DNA of 64,000 bases from Bidens hawaiensis (GCA_021521415.1 JAIQDT010000168.1:1186501-1250500); one strand, 5' to 3'. Shown: positions 37,060 to 48,163, counted from the first letter of the stretch. Translations and numbers: made by a program. The notes: a model not told the origin generated them from the letters alone.

Positions 37060-38217
37060 TGTTGACAAGCGAGTTAATGACGGGTTACTATGTTTATAAA
37101 GATGACCGTTTGTTAAAGGCGGAATCAATAACAAACATACGGTTGCAATGAATATTCAATGACAGAAGACACACACCGGATTCACTCAAAAGATTTCCAT
37201 TCATATAATGTTAATCATACAAAAGGATAATCGATTAGGGTTTAGAAGGAATCCTAGGAGAGCCGTCACACACAAAATATTCTCTCAATTAATGTGTCGG
37301 TCTTATCCGTATTGTGTCGTCTCTTTCTTTTCCTCTCCTGGCGGCGTGCCCTAATTATTCTATTTATAGGCCTGCCAACCTAAGACAGCTGTCATTCATT
37401 CTAGAAACCCTATCCGATAGTACATATTCAATTTACATATTCAAAAATATACTAAGTGTAAAACAAGTCTTCCGGGTAGGCTTTTCATTAAACTTCAGTC
37501 TCCGAGTACGCAGTGTACTCAGCCTTCCTTCAGACTTGGTAAACATAGAAGTGTACTCGGAATCAGTTTCCGGGTAGACTTTACTTAAAGAATATTTTAC
37601 CAAGTAAAATATTCACCGAGTAGACTTCAATCTTCTTGGATTTATCAAACTTTGCACGACAAATCCTTACGAGCAACCTTGTTCTTCTATGATCCTGTTC
37701 GGCTCATTGTCAGTTGAACAACTTATTGATAAGGCGTACTCGGGAGTACATACCTTACTTGAGCAGAACCTTACTCGAGATAACTTAAAGATATTCTATT
37801 AACTCATCAAGTATACTCGGACCATAATTATTAAAGAATACCTTGCCCGGTCTTCCAATTACTTGGCTTCTTGGACTTGGTGACCATACCTTACTCGGAA
37901 GAGTAAAATATTTGGTCTTGAAGAACAACCCTGCTTGACAAAGTGAACCTTACTCGGATATGCCAAATCAATGAACCTTACTCGGAAATCACTATAAAGC
38001 ATACCTTGCTCGGATATCCACTTAAGAAGACTATTTGAAGTAAACCTTGCTCGGGAGGCAAAATCTCGTACTTGGCTAAGTAAAAGCTTACTCGAAGGTC
38101 CAAGGTGTGCTCGGATTCAATACTTAGCAGTATCTGAGGAGGTTGAGAAGATTCCAATCTTCCATATTCTTCGTTTAGGTCAAATCTCCTCATTTGGGTC
38201 AAATTCTTGACCCAACA
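37060..38217 (-). mobile_element. Inverted solo LTR of a related copia family
   Basis: On the minus strand it starts TGTTGGGTCAAG and ends TTGTCAACA. It carries the same motif array and context as the A and B LTRs, in opposite orientation. Flanks are AATCG (37055-37059) and AATAG (38218-38222), a 4 of 5 match consistent with an ageing duplication. At its 3' end it is about 80 bases shorter than the A and B LTRs. Confidence 0.82.
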
Positions 38218-38307
38218 AATAGCAACCGTCATTAACTCGCTTGTCGACACATTTGACGTGTGAGTTATGACTTGATTGTGATTGTGAGTGAATATTCGGG
38301 ACCGACA
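38218..38307 (+). repeat. Element A 3' LTR, second segment
   Basis: The sequence from AATAGCAACCGTC to GGGACCGACA matches the last part of the 5' LTR. It is followed by AAGAA, the probable right target duplication of element A (left copy AGGAA). Confidence 0.87.
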
Positions 38308-38880
38308 AAGAAATTCTATTCTAAGGATTTCCTACCCTTATGAACCCATTCGACAGGCAAGTTCACTCCGTCAAGAATCGAGTCACGGCGTACAAAGAAG
38401 AATTTCTTCTTCCAATCGTGGTTGTTAGCAGACACTTTGGGGACCACATAGAGACAGCTGGTTTTAGATTGGAGGCAATAACGGTGAGACCCGTGTGTAC
38501 GAAGGTTATAGGTTGCGGCTATTTCGGGAATGCCTATGGACAGTTCGTGGGTGCTATTCAAGCGATCTATTATGGATAAGACTCTCCACACCATTGGCAT
38601 AACTTGAGAGTAGGAGAGGCCAGTGATATCAAACACTCCTTGATAAACGGCGAAAATGGGTACGAAAGGCCGATCGAAAAAGGGTAATAGAAGAAGCAAA
38701 CCCAGTTTTCGGATGAAAAGTCAGCTTTGGCTTCGGGGTCGTATGGTCTGATGATGACCCTGGTGGGTAACAAGCCGGAATCTTTGAGGAATCGAATATC
38801 GAGGTCCTTGAAAAGACACTAATCCTCATCAGTGGCGGGGATGTGACCCGGATCGACGAAATCCTCAGAGGTTGCGAAAG
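38308..38880 (-). pseudogene. Antisense gene of the Tat element, N-terminal domain
   Basis: The minus-strand frame contains SENWVCFFYYPFSIGLSYPF, then MPMVWRVLSIIDRLN, then NNHDWKKKFFFV. Order and spacing recall the putative gypsy-type transposon family found in plant Tat elements (Pfam Transposase_28, assigned from memory of the family pattern). One TAG near 38820 and a frameshift near 38600-38650 break it. The last open part reads PVEWVHKG and then stops next to element A. The C-terminal exons lie at 6476-7527, so A sits in the middle of this gene, perhaps in an intron. The original start is not preserved. Function unknown. Confidence 0.65.
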
Positions 38881-39165
38881 AATAAGGATTTAGCAATCGA
38901 GGGGTTCTTTTTCTCGTTATCGTTCGAAATAAAAAAGCTTCAGAAAATTAAGAAGATGAGTAAGAGAGAAACTGACCTGGATATCAAGCGAAGGAGAGAG
39001 TATTATGATTTAGAAATTGGGGTGTGGGTTAATTATAACCTAGAAAGACGGTTTTTAGTTTACCTCAATTCGCGTGCCGCCCTTTCAAATCGCAGAATAT
39101 ATTTTTTTTTTGAAATTTAAAATTTTTACAGCTGTCACGCGCTAACTGTAAAAATCAGGGGCAAT
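38881..39165 (+). other. Tat segment between antisense gene and 3' LTR
   Basis: No sense-strand gene is supported. This is probably the upstream region of the antisense gene. The end, ATCAGGGGCAAT at 39154-39165, is the likely polypurine tract of the Tat element. Confidence 0.5.
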
Positions 39166-39757
39166 TGTTGGGAGCAGATTTTTTATCCTCAGGATCGATC
39201 ACGATTTGAAGATTTCGACCTATCCTGCCGGTGCAAGTATTCTGAGGATTATATTTGACTAATTCAATTGTCCTTTATTATTTTTTATTTGTTTTGCAGA
39301 TAAGACCACGTGTTTAATATGCTAATAAGAACGTGGGTTTGCAACGGCTATTATTAGGGCTTCGTCAACTTGAACGTGGGCAGCAACGAATAGTGGAGGA
39401 CTTAGTCTAGGGTTTATCCCGGATTTCTCGGAATTTCTGTTGTAACTTTTTGTTTATATAACCGAGCTGATATGATCATTAGAACACACACTTCACTCAC
39501 TTAGCTATCATAACACATTGTAACACTTAGCATACGATCATTTATCAGCTCAACCAGTTGTAACCACCTTTTTGTTATTAATAAAAGAGACGATGATAGT
39601 TTTCACTGTCCGGGGGTATTTTGTGCCGGAGATCCACAAGATCAAGAGCTCTTTCCCTCGAAATCAAATCATTGTGTTCACTTTTATCTTGATCAAGCAC
39701 TCTACCTCACATACGAATTTGTTCACAAATTTACCTTGTTAATTTTTGACCGAAACA
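39166..39757 (+). repeat. 3' LTR of the Tat element
   Basis: It starts TGTTGGGAGCAG right after a purine-rich tract. A TATA-like TTTATATAACCG lies near 39452-39463 and a polyadenylation-like AATAAAAG near 39580. The 3' end is uncertain: I place it at CGAAACA (39757), but ends up to about 39795 are possible. The 5' LTR is outside the window, so it cannot be compared. Confidence 0.65.
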
Positions 39758-40758
39758 AACCCCTAGTGCTTGATCAAAAACTTTTATAAAAACAGGAAAA
39801 TTTTAAGCTTTAAGGTTGAACGTTGGACTTAAATGCCTTTCATTTAGAGTGTTTATGACTTATTTGAGTGTCCCACCCTTGTAGTTCTAGTTTGACCCTT
39901 TAAGATTTTGAAAAAACCAAGATTTTAACAGCAGAAATCATATATATACTTTTTTTTAATAAACATAATAACACAATATTTTGGTGATCAAGGCACTAAC
40001 GGGCTCGTGTATGACTGGGTAATTGGTTTTCTGCCTATCATTTGGAGAGATGTATATGGAGACATGCACATTTATTCAAAATGACTCTCCATAGTAAGTT
40101 TAGAAAATTTAGTTTATATCACTTCAACTCTTACGTATCATGGAAAGCTACCATACAAATCAATGACTATTCTAGAGCCTTTTAAGCTTAATAACTTCAC
40201 CCGTTAGGCACACATAAACAATTTTTCTATCATTTTCCAAAGGTTGGATCAATTTTTATTTGAAAAATGTTTTGAAGCTTCAAAAAAGCTGTTAACTGAA
40301 TAATCATATCATTTCCCAGAAGACAGTTTAAAACTCAGTCACCCCGGTCACTCTTAGTTTCCAGGTAAATGGCTATCCCGTATGTCCACATGTGGTTAAT
40401 AGGACTAAACACATATGAAAATACATGTCCATCCAACTTAGAGTTACCAACATAATTTTAAGTGAAAGAATTCAAAACACAAAACACACATCACAATCGC
40501 CCCGGATGCTTTCAGTCTTTAGGTAAATGGTTATCCTGTGAATGTATGAGTAGATGACTGGACCAAACATATACAAGTATATGTCCTTCAAACTTGAGCA
40601 GCCGACATAATTTTAAGCGAATGTGAATAATAAAAGAAGAAATTTTTGATTTTTATGAGACAAGAAAACGCACACACACTATTTTTGACTTTTTGATTTT
40701 TCTCCCCCTAAATATGTGCAAATTTAGAAAATATGTACAAATTTATACTAAAAAGGAC
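39758..40758 (-). other. Element F post-pol spacer
   Basis: Non-coding. It holds two copies of the module with AGGTAAATGGCTATCC and ACATATACAAGTATATGTCC at about 40325-40460 and 40480-40620, the inverse of the pair in element A. CTCCCCCTA near 40702 gives a purine tract on the minus strand just after pol. Confidence 0.6.
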
Positions 40759-41525
40759 TCAATCCTTGAAACGTAGCATTTTAAGAAAACTCACAAGCAC
40801 ATCAAATCTGGCTATTCCGATCGGTTTTGTAAATAAGTCCGCCACATTATTATCAGTGTGAACTTGCTCAAGATGAATCAATTTTAGGTCGTAACATTCG
40901 CGACTAAAATGTATTTTAATATCAATATGCTTGGTTTTTGAATGTTGAACCGGATTTTTAACGATTGCAATGGCATCATCATTATCACAAAAAATAGGAA
41001 TGTCAAGAAATTCCAAACCGTAATCCAGCAATTGATGTTGCATCCAGATAACATGTGAGTAGCAAGCTGACGCATCAACATATTCAGCCTCGAGAGTTGA
41101 TGTAGATACCGTTTGTTGCTTCTTGCATTGCCATGAGATGAGACGATCGCCCAAAAACTGGCATCCGACATATGTGGATTTCCTGTCAATGTCATCTCCA
41201 CCATAAATGCTATCAACAAAGGCATAAAGATTAAAATATGAGTTTTTGGGATACCAAAGACCTAAATTCGGTTGTCCCTTCAGATATCAAAAAATACGAA
41301 TAACAACAATTAAATGAGAAAATTTAGGATTAGCCTGGAAACGAGCACATTGACAGACTGCGAACATGATGTCAGGACGACTGGCGGTGAGATACATCAG
41401 GGACCCGATCATCGATCGATAGTACGTTTGATCTACGGGACTCCCTTCAGGATCATATGACAAGAGAGGCCTTTCCGCTGGGTGATCCTGACTCATCTAT
41501 GGTTGTCACTGGTTGCCATGCCATA
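40759..41525 (-). pseudogene. pol: Element F RT C-terminus and RNase H
   Basis: From high to low coordinates: SMIGSLMYLTASRPDIMF (end of RT), a nonsense codon near 41285, then RNase H with AFVDSIYGGDD, LISWQCKKQQTV, LEAEYVDAS, FCDNDDAIA and HIDIKIHF. The RNase H acidic residues are all present. The natural end is at 40759. The N-terminal join to gag is the deletion point, near 41500-41530. Confidence 0.83.
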
Positions 41526-41530
41526 TCATT

Positions 41531-44497
41531 TCAATCATCTAATATCGAATTCGTTGCCTCTTTCAGCGGAGACTTAGGCAACCATTCATGTCTACCATTG
41601 TAAGATTTGGCATTCTTTGCACGAATGGATGACTTGATCTCTGGTACTTTGGTGGAAGATATAGATGATTTTGTTTTTACCACTTGTTTCGGTTTAGAAC
41701 TCGTGTTTGATTTCGAAACCGAAGCACTGTTTCTACTGCCTCTGCGAAACATGTTAGGCTTGGTCTGATGAGGACTAAACCTACTAGATTTGTTTATGTT
41801 CCAATCATTGTCAGAGGATTTAGCCTGATTATACCTGAAATTTCGCCTATAGGTATTACGAGGCATATTCCTCTGATAGAATCCATAGTAAGGAACATAC
41901 GGACGATGTGGGCAATTTCTAGCAATATGACCGGGAGTGCCACAGTTAAAACAAGTTTGTCTTTTTATAAAGAATTTATTTTGGTCATCTCCCTGTCTGG
42001 ACCGATTGTCTGGAACAGTTTTCTTTACCTGACATTTACCGTTTGACACGTAATTTGACTTGCCACCTTGTTGGTCATTAGAGCATCCCTCTTTGACAAA
42101 CATAAGCGGTGAGTATTTATTAGATTTTTTTGATCTCTTAGACTTATTTAAAACCAATTTATCAGAATTCAAAGTCTTAACAGAATCAACCACACAAGTA
42201 TGTTTGCTCTTAAAAACAGAGCCCACACAAACAGTCGGAATAACATAGTTCAAAACAGGTAAATTTAAAGGAGCATCAGAATTAATGTATTTATTATTTG
42301 AAACACACGAGTCATCATCCTCATCAGTCCAATCCTCAATGAGTACTTTATCTGCACATGAGGCAAACACATTAGAATCGTTCACTTCAGAAGTAGACGC
42401 AACAGCCTTTACTGAGTCGACCTTTTCATTTTTAACAGGCTTACCATACTTCATGTCTTTTACCTTTTCCTTCTGCTCTTTGGTAAGAGGAAGACTGGTA
42501 TAGTTATTATAATATGGTGGGGGTACTTGACTATATCCTATACCCTCACCTTCATTCTCTTTCCACCATAACTGATTTTCAATCATGGAATTAACTACCT
42601 TACTGGAGCCAACAAACTTTCTAAAATCAAGTTCAGCCCTTTAAATTTTTTCAGTTAGATTTGAGACTTCTAACTTAGAGGCTTCCAGTTAAGCAGTTAG
42701 TTCAACAATTTTCTGTTTAGCATCAAGATGGTGACAACATTTCAAACTGAAATCAGATTTTAGTTTGGAAAAATCCTTTTACTGTGCTTCAATTTTATCA
42801 AGGGAAGCTTTCCCGTTTTTCTTGAGTTTATGGTTTTCAGATTTTACCGTTTCCATATCTCTAAGTGAGTTATCATTGTGAAGCTTATATAAATTTATCT
42901 TATCAATGCAATCTTGAGAACATGATTGGGAACTTACGTCAGATGAGCTGGGAGAAGTGAATGTCATGAACGCGAATTAAAGTTCCTTAACTTGTTTCTC
43001 AGCAACATTTTCTTCTTCAGTGTCTTCAACATGAGCATAATTCGCAGTCTGATTGCTAATGTTGAGAGCAGCCATCTGATCAACCCAAGAAAATTGTTGT
43101 GAAACCAAACCCCTTTCACCATTTCCGGAGCTACCCCCAACTTCTCCTCTAGTATTTCCCACTGGAACCAATGCCCTTTCTTTATTTCCTTCCTTTGCTG
43201 GGTTGGTACATTCATGAGGAAAGTGACCTGACTCATGACAATTGCAACACCTCAGAGTGTGTTTGTTAAAGCCCACCTTCTGATTATTTGGCATATCCTA
43301 ATATTCCTTCTTGTTCTCTTGGTAAATTTCTTGGCCTGGAACACTGCCATGGTAATTTTTCAAGAGATATCTATTTCTTCTACATCATATAGATGAATTT
43401 GATCAAGTTCAGCAACAACTACAGGTTGAACCAAATCTCCAGCAAGGAATGCTTTGTAGCAGTTCATGAATCCCGCCATTTTAGCGATGTTCTCTTGAGT
43501 TTCCTTGGGAATAACGGGAATCTGACTGGAGTTCTGACCAGGAGCAACACCAGATGATTGGGGTTTAACATTAGCCATAGGAGATTGAGCAGAAGTGAAA
43601 AAGACTGGAATTGGTTGCTGTGAGGTTGAGGATGATGGACTCTGAGTGGATTTAAACATTTGGAAGTTTCTTTGAGGTGGAAGTTGTTGTTGTCCCTGAG
43701 TAGTCTTGAACATCGAGAAGTTGTCTTGAGAGATGAGTGCATTATTAGTAGCAACACTGTAACCAGCTGCACTGTAAGAGTTTGCATGGTTTATAACATG
43801 CTGTTTGTCATCCATGTCACATGCCTTAATGATAGCCATCATCTCGGATATTGACAACCTGTTGAGATCTTTTGTCTTTTTGGTAACTGCAACATTCATA
43901 TCCAAACTTTTAGGCTGTGAATTCACCAATTTATTGTCTATTTCAGCTGTTGCTAGATAGATGCTTGCAGATCTCATCTCTGTCACAAAGGCAATGACCC
44001 TCGAATCTGAGTCTCTAACATTCTCCCAGAACATTATTGAACATATTAATTTTTTGTCGCAACAAATCTTGACGACTTCTCTTCATGTCTTCATTCCCTT
44101 CATACACCTCAATCAATGCTTCCCACAGTGCCTTAGCAGATTGCAATTCTTTAAAACCCAGGGCAATCTCAGGTGAGAGTGCCATAGTCAGAGTTGAAAG
44201 TGCCTTTTCATCCTCTTCTACTTTAGAAAAATCATCATCATCATACATTGCAACAGGCTTCACAGCAATTTCAGTAGAGTTCTCACGCTGGTAAGTAATG
44301 ACTTGAGGACCCCTAACTATGCTTCTCCAAATTTTGGCATCTTTCATTTTGACATATTTCTCAAATTGAAATTTCCACTTGCTGAACCCCTCATGAGACA
44401 GCAGACGGGGTACGCGAGTAGTGGTTCCCATTATGGAATCCAGGTCTTGGTGAAGTAAAGCACTTGAGGATCCATTATTGTTGGTAATCTGGTCCAT
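41531..44497 (-). pseudogene. gag: Element F gag, frameshifted
   Basis: The ATG at 44497 opens with MDQITNNNGSSS, then the UBN2-type gag domain (WKFQFEKYVKMKDAKIW, ALWEALIEVYEGN). Frame changes lie near 44020, 43330, 42970 and 42600. The first knuckle CCNCHESGHFPHEC is at about 43230 and the second CFNCGTPGHIARNC at about 41925; both keep all four ligands. The stretch 42590-42970 is Lys/Ser-rich and coiled-coil-like with stops. The wide spacing of the two knuckles resembles A, B and E. The frame ends at 41531 next to the deletion. Confidence 0.82.
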
Positions 44498-44589
44498 TTT
44501 AGTTTAAATAGTCCAAAACAAATTTAAGTCTAAAAGTTCAGTAAACCAAGCCCAACTAGGATGAATCAGGCCCAATGAGAATAGAAGAA

Positions 44590-44840
44590 GTTGACCGAGA
44601 ACAGAGAACGTTGACCAAGAACAGAGAACGTTAACCGAGAACATAGACCGTTGACCGAGAACATAGACCGTTGACCGAGAACAGAGAACTATGACCGAGA
44701 ACCCATAATTTTGATTGAGAACGCTTAATATTGGCCGAGAACACTTATTCTTGACCGAGAACACTAGTCTTAAGCCGAAAACGATCAATCTTGGCAGAAA
44801 ACCCCTTGTATCTTGGCTGAAAATGATCAAATCTTGCCGA
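44590..44840 (-). repeat. 20-bp tandem array in the element F leader
   Basis: On the + strand the unit is TTGACCGAGAACATAGACCG with drift, repeated about 12 times at a period of 20 bases. It lies between primer site and gag, where packaging signals or translation-control structures usually sit. A minus-strand open stretch over it (44504-44830) is probably an accident of the repeat. Confidence 0.8.
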
Positions 44841-45068
44841 AAACTAACTCAGGACACCCGAGAACTCGTTTGACCAAATTATTATGAGCAACAACTAAAT
44901 CTCTATAATGATGGGATTTAAATTGTTTCCAAAAATATCGAATCTTCGGCCAAAAATAATACTCCTTCTTCTCCGATCCATACTTCGCCGGAAAACCAAT
45001 CTAAAAACACCAAAATACCAAAATCTTGAATTGTTGATATCACAATAACGGGCATGAATAGGTCTAAG

Positions 45069-45080
45069 GCTCTGATACCA
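45069..45080 (-). other. Primer-binding site of element F
   Basis: GCTCTGATACCA on + is TGGTATCAGAGC on minus, matching initiator tRNA-Met, two bases from the LTR. Confidence 0.88.
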
Positions 45081-45082
45081 AT

Positions 45083-45379
45083 TGTAAGTCCTATAGATGA
45101 ATCTTTCAATAGATATAAATTTCTCAATGTTAGTGCGGAATCCTATCATGAGATGATTCAAGATGATAGACAAAAACACGTAAATCACACAAGGAAATGC
45201 TTCAAAACATACGTATATTAAACGTCCGATGCTTAAGCACTTACAATACTCGTTCAACACAATGACAAAAGTGAACGGCCAACTCTAACCCTACACACAT
45301 ATTCTATATATATAAAACACCAATCAAGCCCAAAACATAGCCCAAGCCCACCGAGATCACAATGTGATCTCGGCTTACA
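45083..45379 (-). repeat. Element F 5' LTR
   Basis: The ends are TGTAAG and CTTACA, a 6-base inverted repeat. A TATATATA-type box lies at 45306-45315. Near the outer end is a perfect hairpin CCGAGATCAC/GTGATCTCGG at 45351-45373. At 297 bases it is far shorter than the A and B LTRs. The outer limit rests on the terminal repeat alone. Confidence 0.65.
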
Positions 45380-45439
45380 TAGACAAACACATAAACACGA
45401 TCTTCTATGATAAATTATGTACAAACCGTAAATATAGAC

Positions 45440-46640
45440 CGAACACAGTCAAAGCGATGAAAAATACGTTCATGGTTGGGATCTGACGAGTGTTGATTTT
45501 GTTTCCCATCCTAATGCAACTAAGACTTTTGTTTACAATGCCAGCTGACCTCTAGATGCAAATCATGTGCGCCAATTGGGTGACCCAGAGTTTTCAGATG
45601 CGGTGATGGTTCATGTTGCTTAAGATGCTTTGTACAAGGAGCTTCATAAGAGGTGAAATGGGGCTTAGTTGGAGATCAAGAAACTTAAAGAGCAGTTATT
45701 GCAGGCTCAGGTTTCTTCTGGTGATATCAAGAAACTAAAGAAAACCAATGATGATTAGCAGAAAAAGGTGGCCGACTTGCAAGAACAAAACACTGCTTTG
45801 GCCAATCTCGTGATGAAGCCCACGCTGTCCTTACCCAACAACACTTGAAGTGGCTTCTTACGGCCTGTTCTACTAGTACTGCCACTGATGTGATCCACGT
45901 TCTTAATCTTGCCCTTCATCATCTGTTTGCCTGTTGTGAGAAACTTTATGGCTGGTATGTGTGGTTTTCTTGCGTTGTTGTCAACAGAGATGTTATTACT
46001 AGATCCTGTCTTTGTTTTGTAGATGCGATTTATAAGGAGATGAAGGAACTTCAAGCCACTGTTGCTAGTTTACCCTCCTAGATACTGTCTCTATTTCATA
46101 GATGCAATTTATAAGTAGATAAAGGCACTTCAAGCCACTGTTGCAATTTTTTCGGAGCAAAAGCACTGGTTGTTTGAGGTTGGTTTGGAGTGCTTCGTCC
46201 AGATGATCAAGAATAGCAAGGATCTGGTTATCTCTCTAGGCGACATCAATAATGTCATGAATAGCTTGGGATACCATGCAGGACTGGTGGTGGTGGTGGT
46301 GGTGGGGGGGGGGGGGTACAAGAATGCCAAGTTGGGTAAGCCTTTGGAGCAAATCCCTGGATACAATCCTTCTGCTAACTTGGAAGTGGACTCAACATTG
46401 AAAGGTTTCAACAACCTTTTTTTTGATTTCTTCCACGATTCGCAACCTTGGTCGATGCCTATTTGGGACCAATCCAAGCAGCTCTTCCTGCGGTTCCTTT
46501 TGTTGATGCTGATAAAACCTCCAATCCTCATGTCTAAGGAGTTGATATTTGTTAAAACTTGTTGTTTATGGTTTTTGGAAAGTCCCATAATGTTGGGGGC
46601 AAACAATTTCATGTAATCAAGTCCTCTCTGTTGAGGCAAA
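45440..46640 (+). pseudogene. Antisense ORF of element G
   Basis: It reads against G's integrase. One frame from about 45492 carries VDFVSHPNATKTF, LGDPEFSDAV and a coiled-coil-like part with IKKLKEQLLQAQ and KKVADLQEQN, interrupted by five nonsense codons. It continues through other frames to 46170-46616, including VQMIKNSKDLVISLGDINN. A GGT/G-run simple repeat and an approximately 81-base tandem duplication (DAIYKEMKELQATV, about 46000-46145) lie inside. Position and direction match the antisense gene of the other Tat element; I cannot show sequence homology by eye. Function unknown. Confidence 0.5.
46286..46316 (+). repeat. (GGT)n followed by a G run
   Basis: About six GGT triplets run into a tract of about twelve G. 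It lies within the antisense ORF of G and would encode Val and Gly runs. Confidence 0.85.
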
Positions 46641-47384
46641 CGACTTATTATGCTTTATGTTGGTAACTTATCTTATGCTATTTTTGTTGTTTTATGTGAT
46701 TTGCCCTGTATGACTCTCTTAGCCTCTAGGATGAATGTCTTCATTAGGTAGTCAAGTATAGTTGACTTAATTATTTGTTTATCTGCTTCTATAGCTTAGG
46801 TAACTTAAATTCTTCCTTAGCATAGCTTAGTATTGTATACTTTAGCATTACTTTAATTTCTCCCCCGACTCAAGGGTTCATCAATCCTTATTCTCGTGTG
46901 TCTACGCCGGTTTTAAACACTTTAAAGAGATGTATAATGGGATAGTCTCTTCATTGGAGTGGCATGTCTCCAATATCTAGGTTGGTATTTTATAGCTTTT
47001 ATTTCTCTTCTCATACTTGGCCTGTTATTTATATAGCATTTTCTCATGACCTCGTCATGTTAAGTTTCTCAATTAGCTCTCCGATAGTAATAATAATGTT
47101 CGTTGTTATTATTATTTTATTCTTTTTTGTGGACACCTTTCTATGGAAATTGGAAAGTATCCGTTATCATAATCATCTTGTTGGGAGTCTTATATATTGT
47201 GTACATTTTTTATGGAAAATGATCATCACCCATTTCTTTTGAACCATTTTCTATGGGAAATGGTTATCGCATTGGGATTAGCTTTTATAAATAGCATTCT
47301 TGAAATCATGGGATATAACTCATATCATAAGTTTCATTTGATTAAAAAACATTATAATAAATAATAGAAACAAAGAAAGATGGA
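46641..47384 (-). other. Non-coding 3' region of element G
   Basis: This is AT-rich sequence without a supported gene between G integrase and the antisense ORF. Short related phrases with TTTCTATGGAAATTGG and TTTCTATGGGAAATGG occur near 47140 and 47250. Confidence 0.5.
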
Positions 47385-48163
47385 AAACCTGACAACTGGC
47401 TTTTTCCTACCCTTGTGTTCTACATGTACGACTTCTTAAGGTGGATACCATTCCACATTCTGGGGACCAGAGTCCCATCTATCTTCTTCAGCTCGTAATC
47501 CCCTTTATATGTTGCTTCGATAACGATGTAGGCTCCTTCCTATATTGGGGATAACTTGCCTTGTGGCTCTATGCGACTAGCCTCATTGTTTTTCATCACA
47601 TATTCTCCCTATTTGAATTTGATTTCCTTCACCCTTTTGTAGTTTAATTCTCTTATGGCTGCCATTTACGTCCGTTCTTTGATCGGATCCAGGCTATGTC
47701 GAAGCTCCTCATCATTAATATCTTGATCTTGTATCCTTCTCGATGGCATGCCTATTTCAGCTGGTATGACGGCCTTAGTTCAGTATGTTGGACTGAAAGG
47801 TGATTCCTTTTGCCCTGAATTATGTGTGGTTCTGTAAGCCACAACACATGTGGTAATTCATCTATCAATGCCGATCCTTGCTTACCTAAGCGGACTTTGA
47901 TGTCTTCCGCGATGCTTCTGTTAACTCTTTCTACATGTCCGTTTTCTTGAGGATGCGCGACAGAGGATAATACCTGCTTGATGTGTAGATCCTCACACCA
48001 TTTTTTGAAGGGATTGTCTGTGAACTATTTTCCATTTTCGCTGATGATGTTCAAAGGTAATCCAAACCGACACACTATTTGCTGCCACACGAATCTCTAA
48101 ATCTGATGTCCCATGATGGTAGCTAAAGGGTTAGCTTCTACTTATTTTCTAAAATAATCTGCC
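47385..48163 (-). pseudogene. int: Element G integrase fragment
   Basis: On minus, from 48163: QADYF, WVEANPLATIMGHQI, then the region of the second Asp now reading SENGK (Asp changed to Glu, followed by a stop), then CEDLHIKQVLSS, VAHPQENGHVERVNRS (catalytic Glu kept) and LIDELPHVLW. Frame breaks follow, and the C-terminal end LVPRMWNGIHLKK is readable near 47430. Everything before QADYF was removed or displaced by element H. Confidence 0.8.

Larger units (their letters stand above)
7528..38307 (+). mobile_element. Element A: SIRE-like Ty1/copia retrotransposon, with nested insertions
   Basis: The element runs from a 5' LTR starting TGCTGAGTCAAG to a 3' LTR ending GGGACCGACA. It contains a tRNA-Met primer site, a long gag with two widely spaced zinc knuckles, pol in copia order (protease, integrase, RT, RNase H), a large ORF after pol, and a polypurine tract. 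Long gag plus post-pol ORF and LTRs near 1.2 kb point to the SIRE/Maximus lineage. Without its three insertions it is about 15.7 kb. Over the first roughly 225 LTR bases I count about 12 differences between the two LTRs, so it is older than element B inside it. Confidence 0.88.
39758..45379 (-). mobile_element. Element F: Ty1/copia, internally deleted, minus strand
   Basis: Reading on minus: LTR (45379 to 45083), tRNA-Met primer site, leader with a 20-base tandem array, long gag with two zinc knuckles, then directly the C-terminal RT and RNase H, then a spacer resembling that of element A. Protease, integrase and most of RT are missing. No 3' LTR is present before the Tat LTR, so the Tat element probably inserted in F's 3' spacer and the rest of F is outside the window. 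Confidence 0.8.
45380..48163 (-). mobile_element. Element G: Ty3/gypsy Tat-type remnant, minus strand
   Basis: It keeps the integrase core and C-terminus (48163 to about 47385), a non-coding 3' region (47384-46641) and an ORF on the opposite strand (45440-46640). This is the same arrangement as the Tat element at 1-7527. It is cut on one side by the LTR of H and on the other by element F. Confidence 0.72.

Noticed and set aside
38308..38880. Host gene interrupted by transposons
   Set aside because: The domain pattern fits the antisense gene of Tat elements, and it lies between the Tat pol and its 3' LTR.
44504..44830. Minus-strand ORF over the leader repeats of element F
   Set aside because: It is generated by the 20-base repeat and lies between primer site and gag; no homology or domain is visible.
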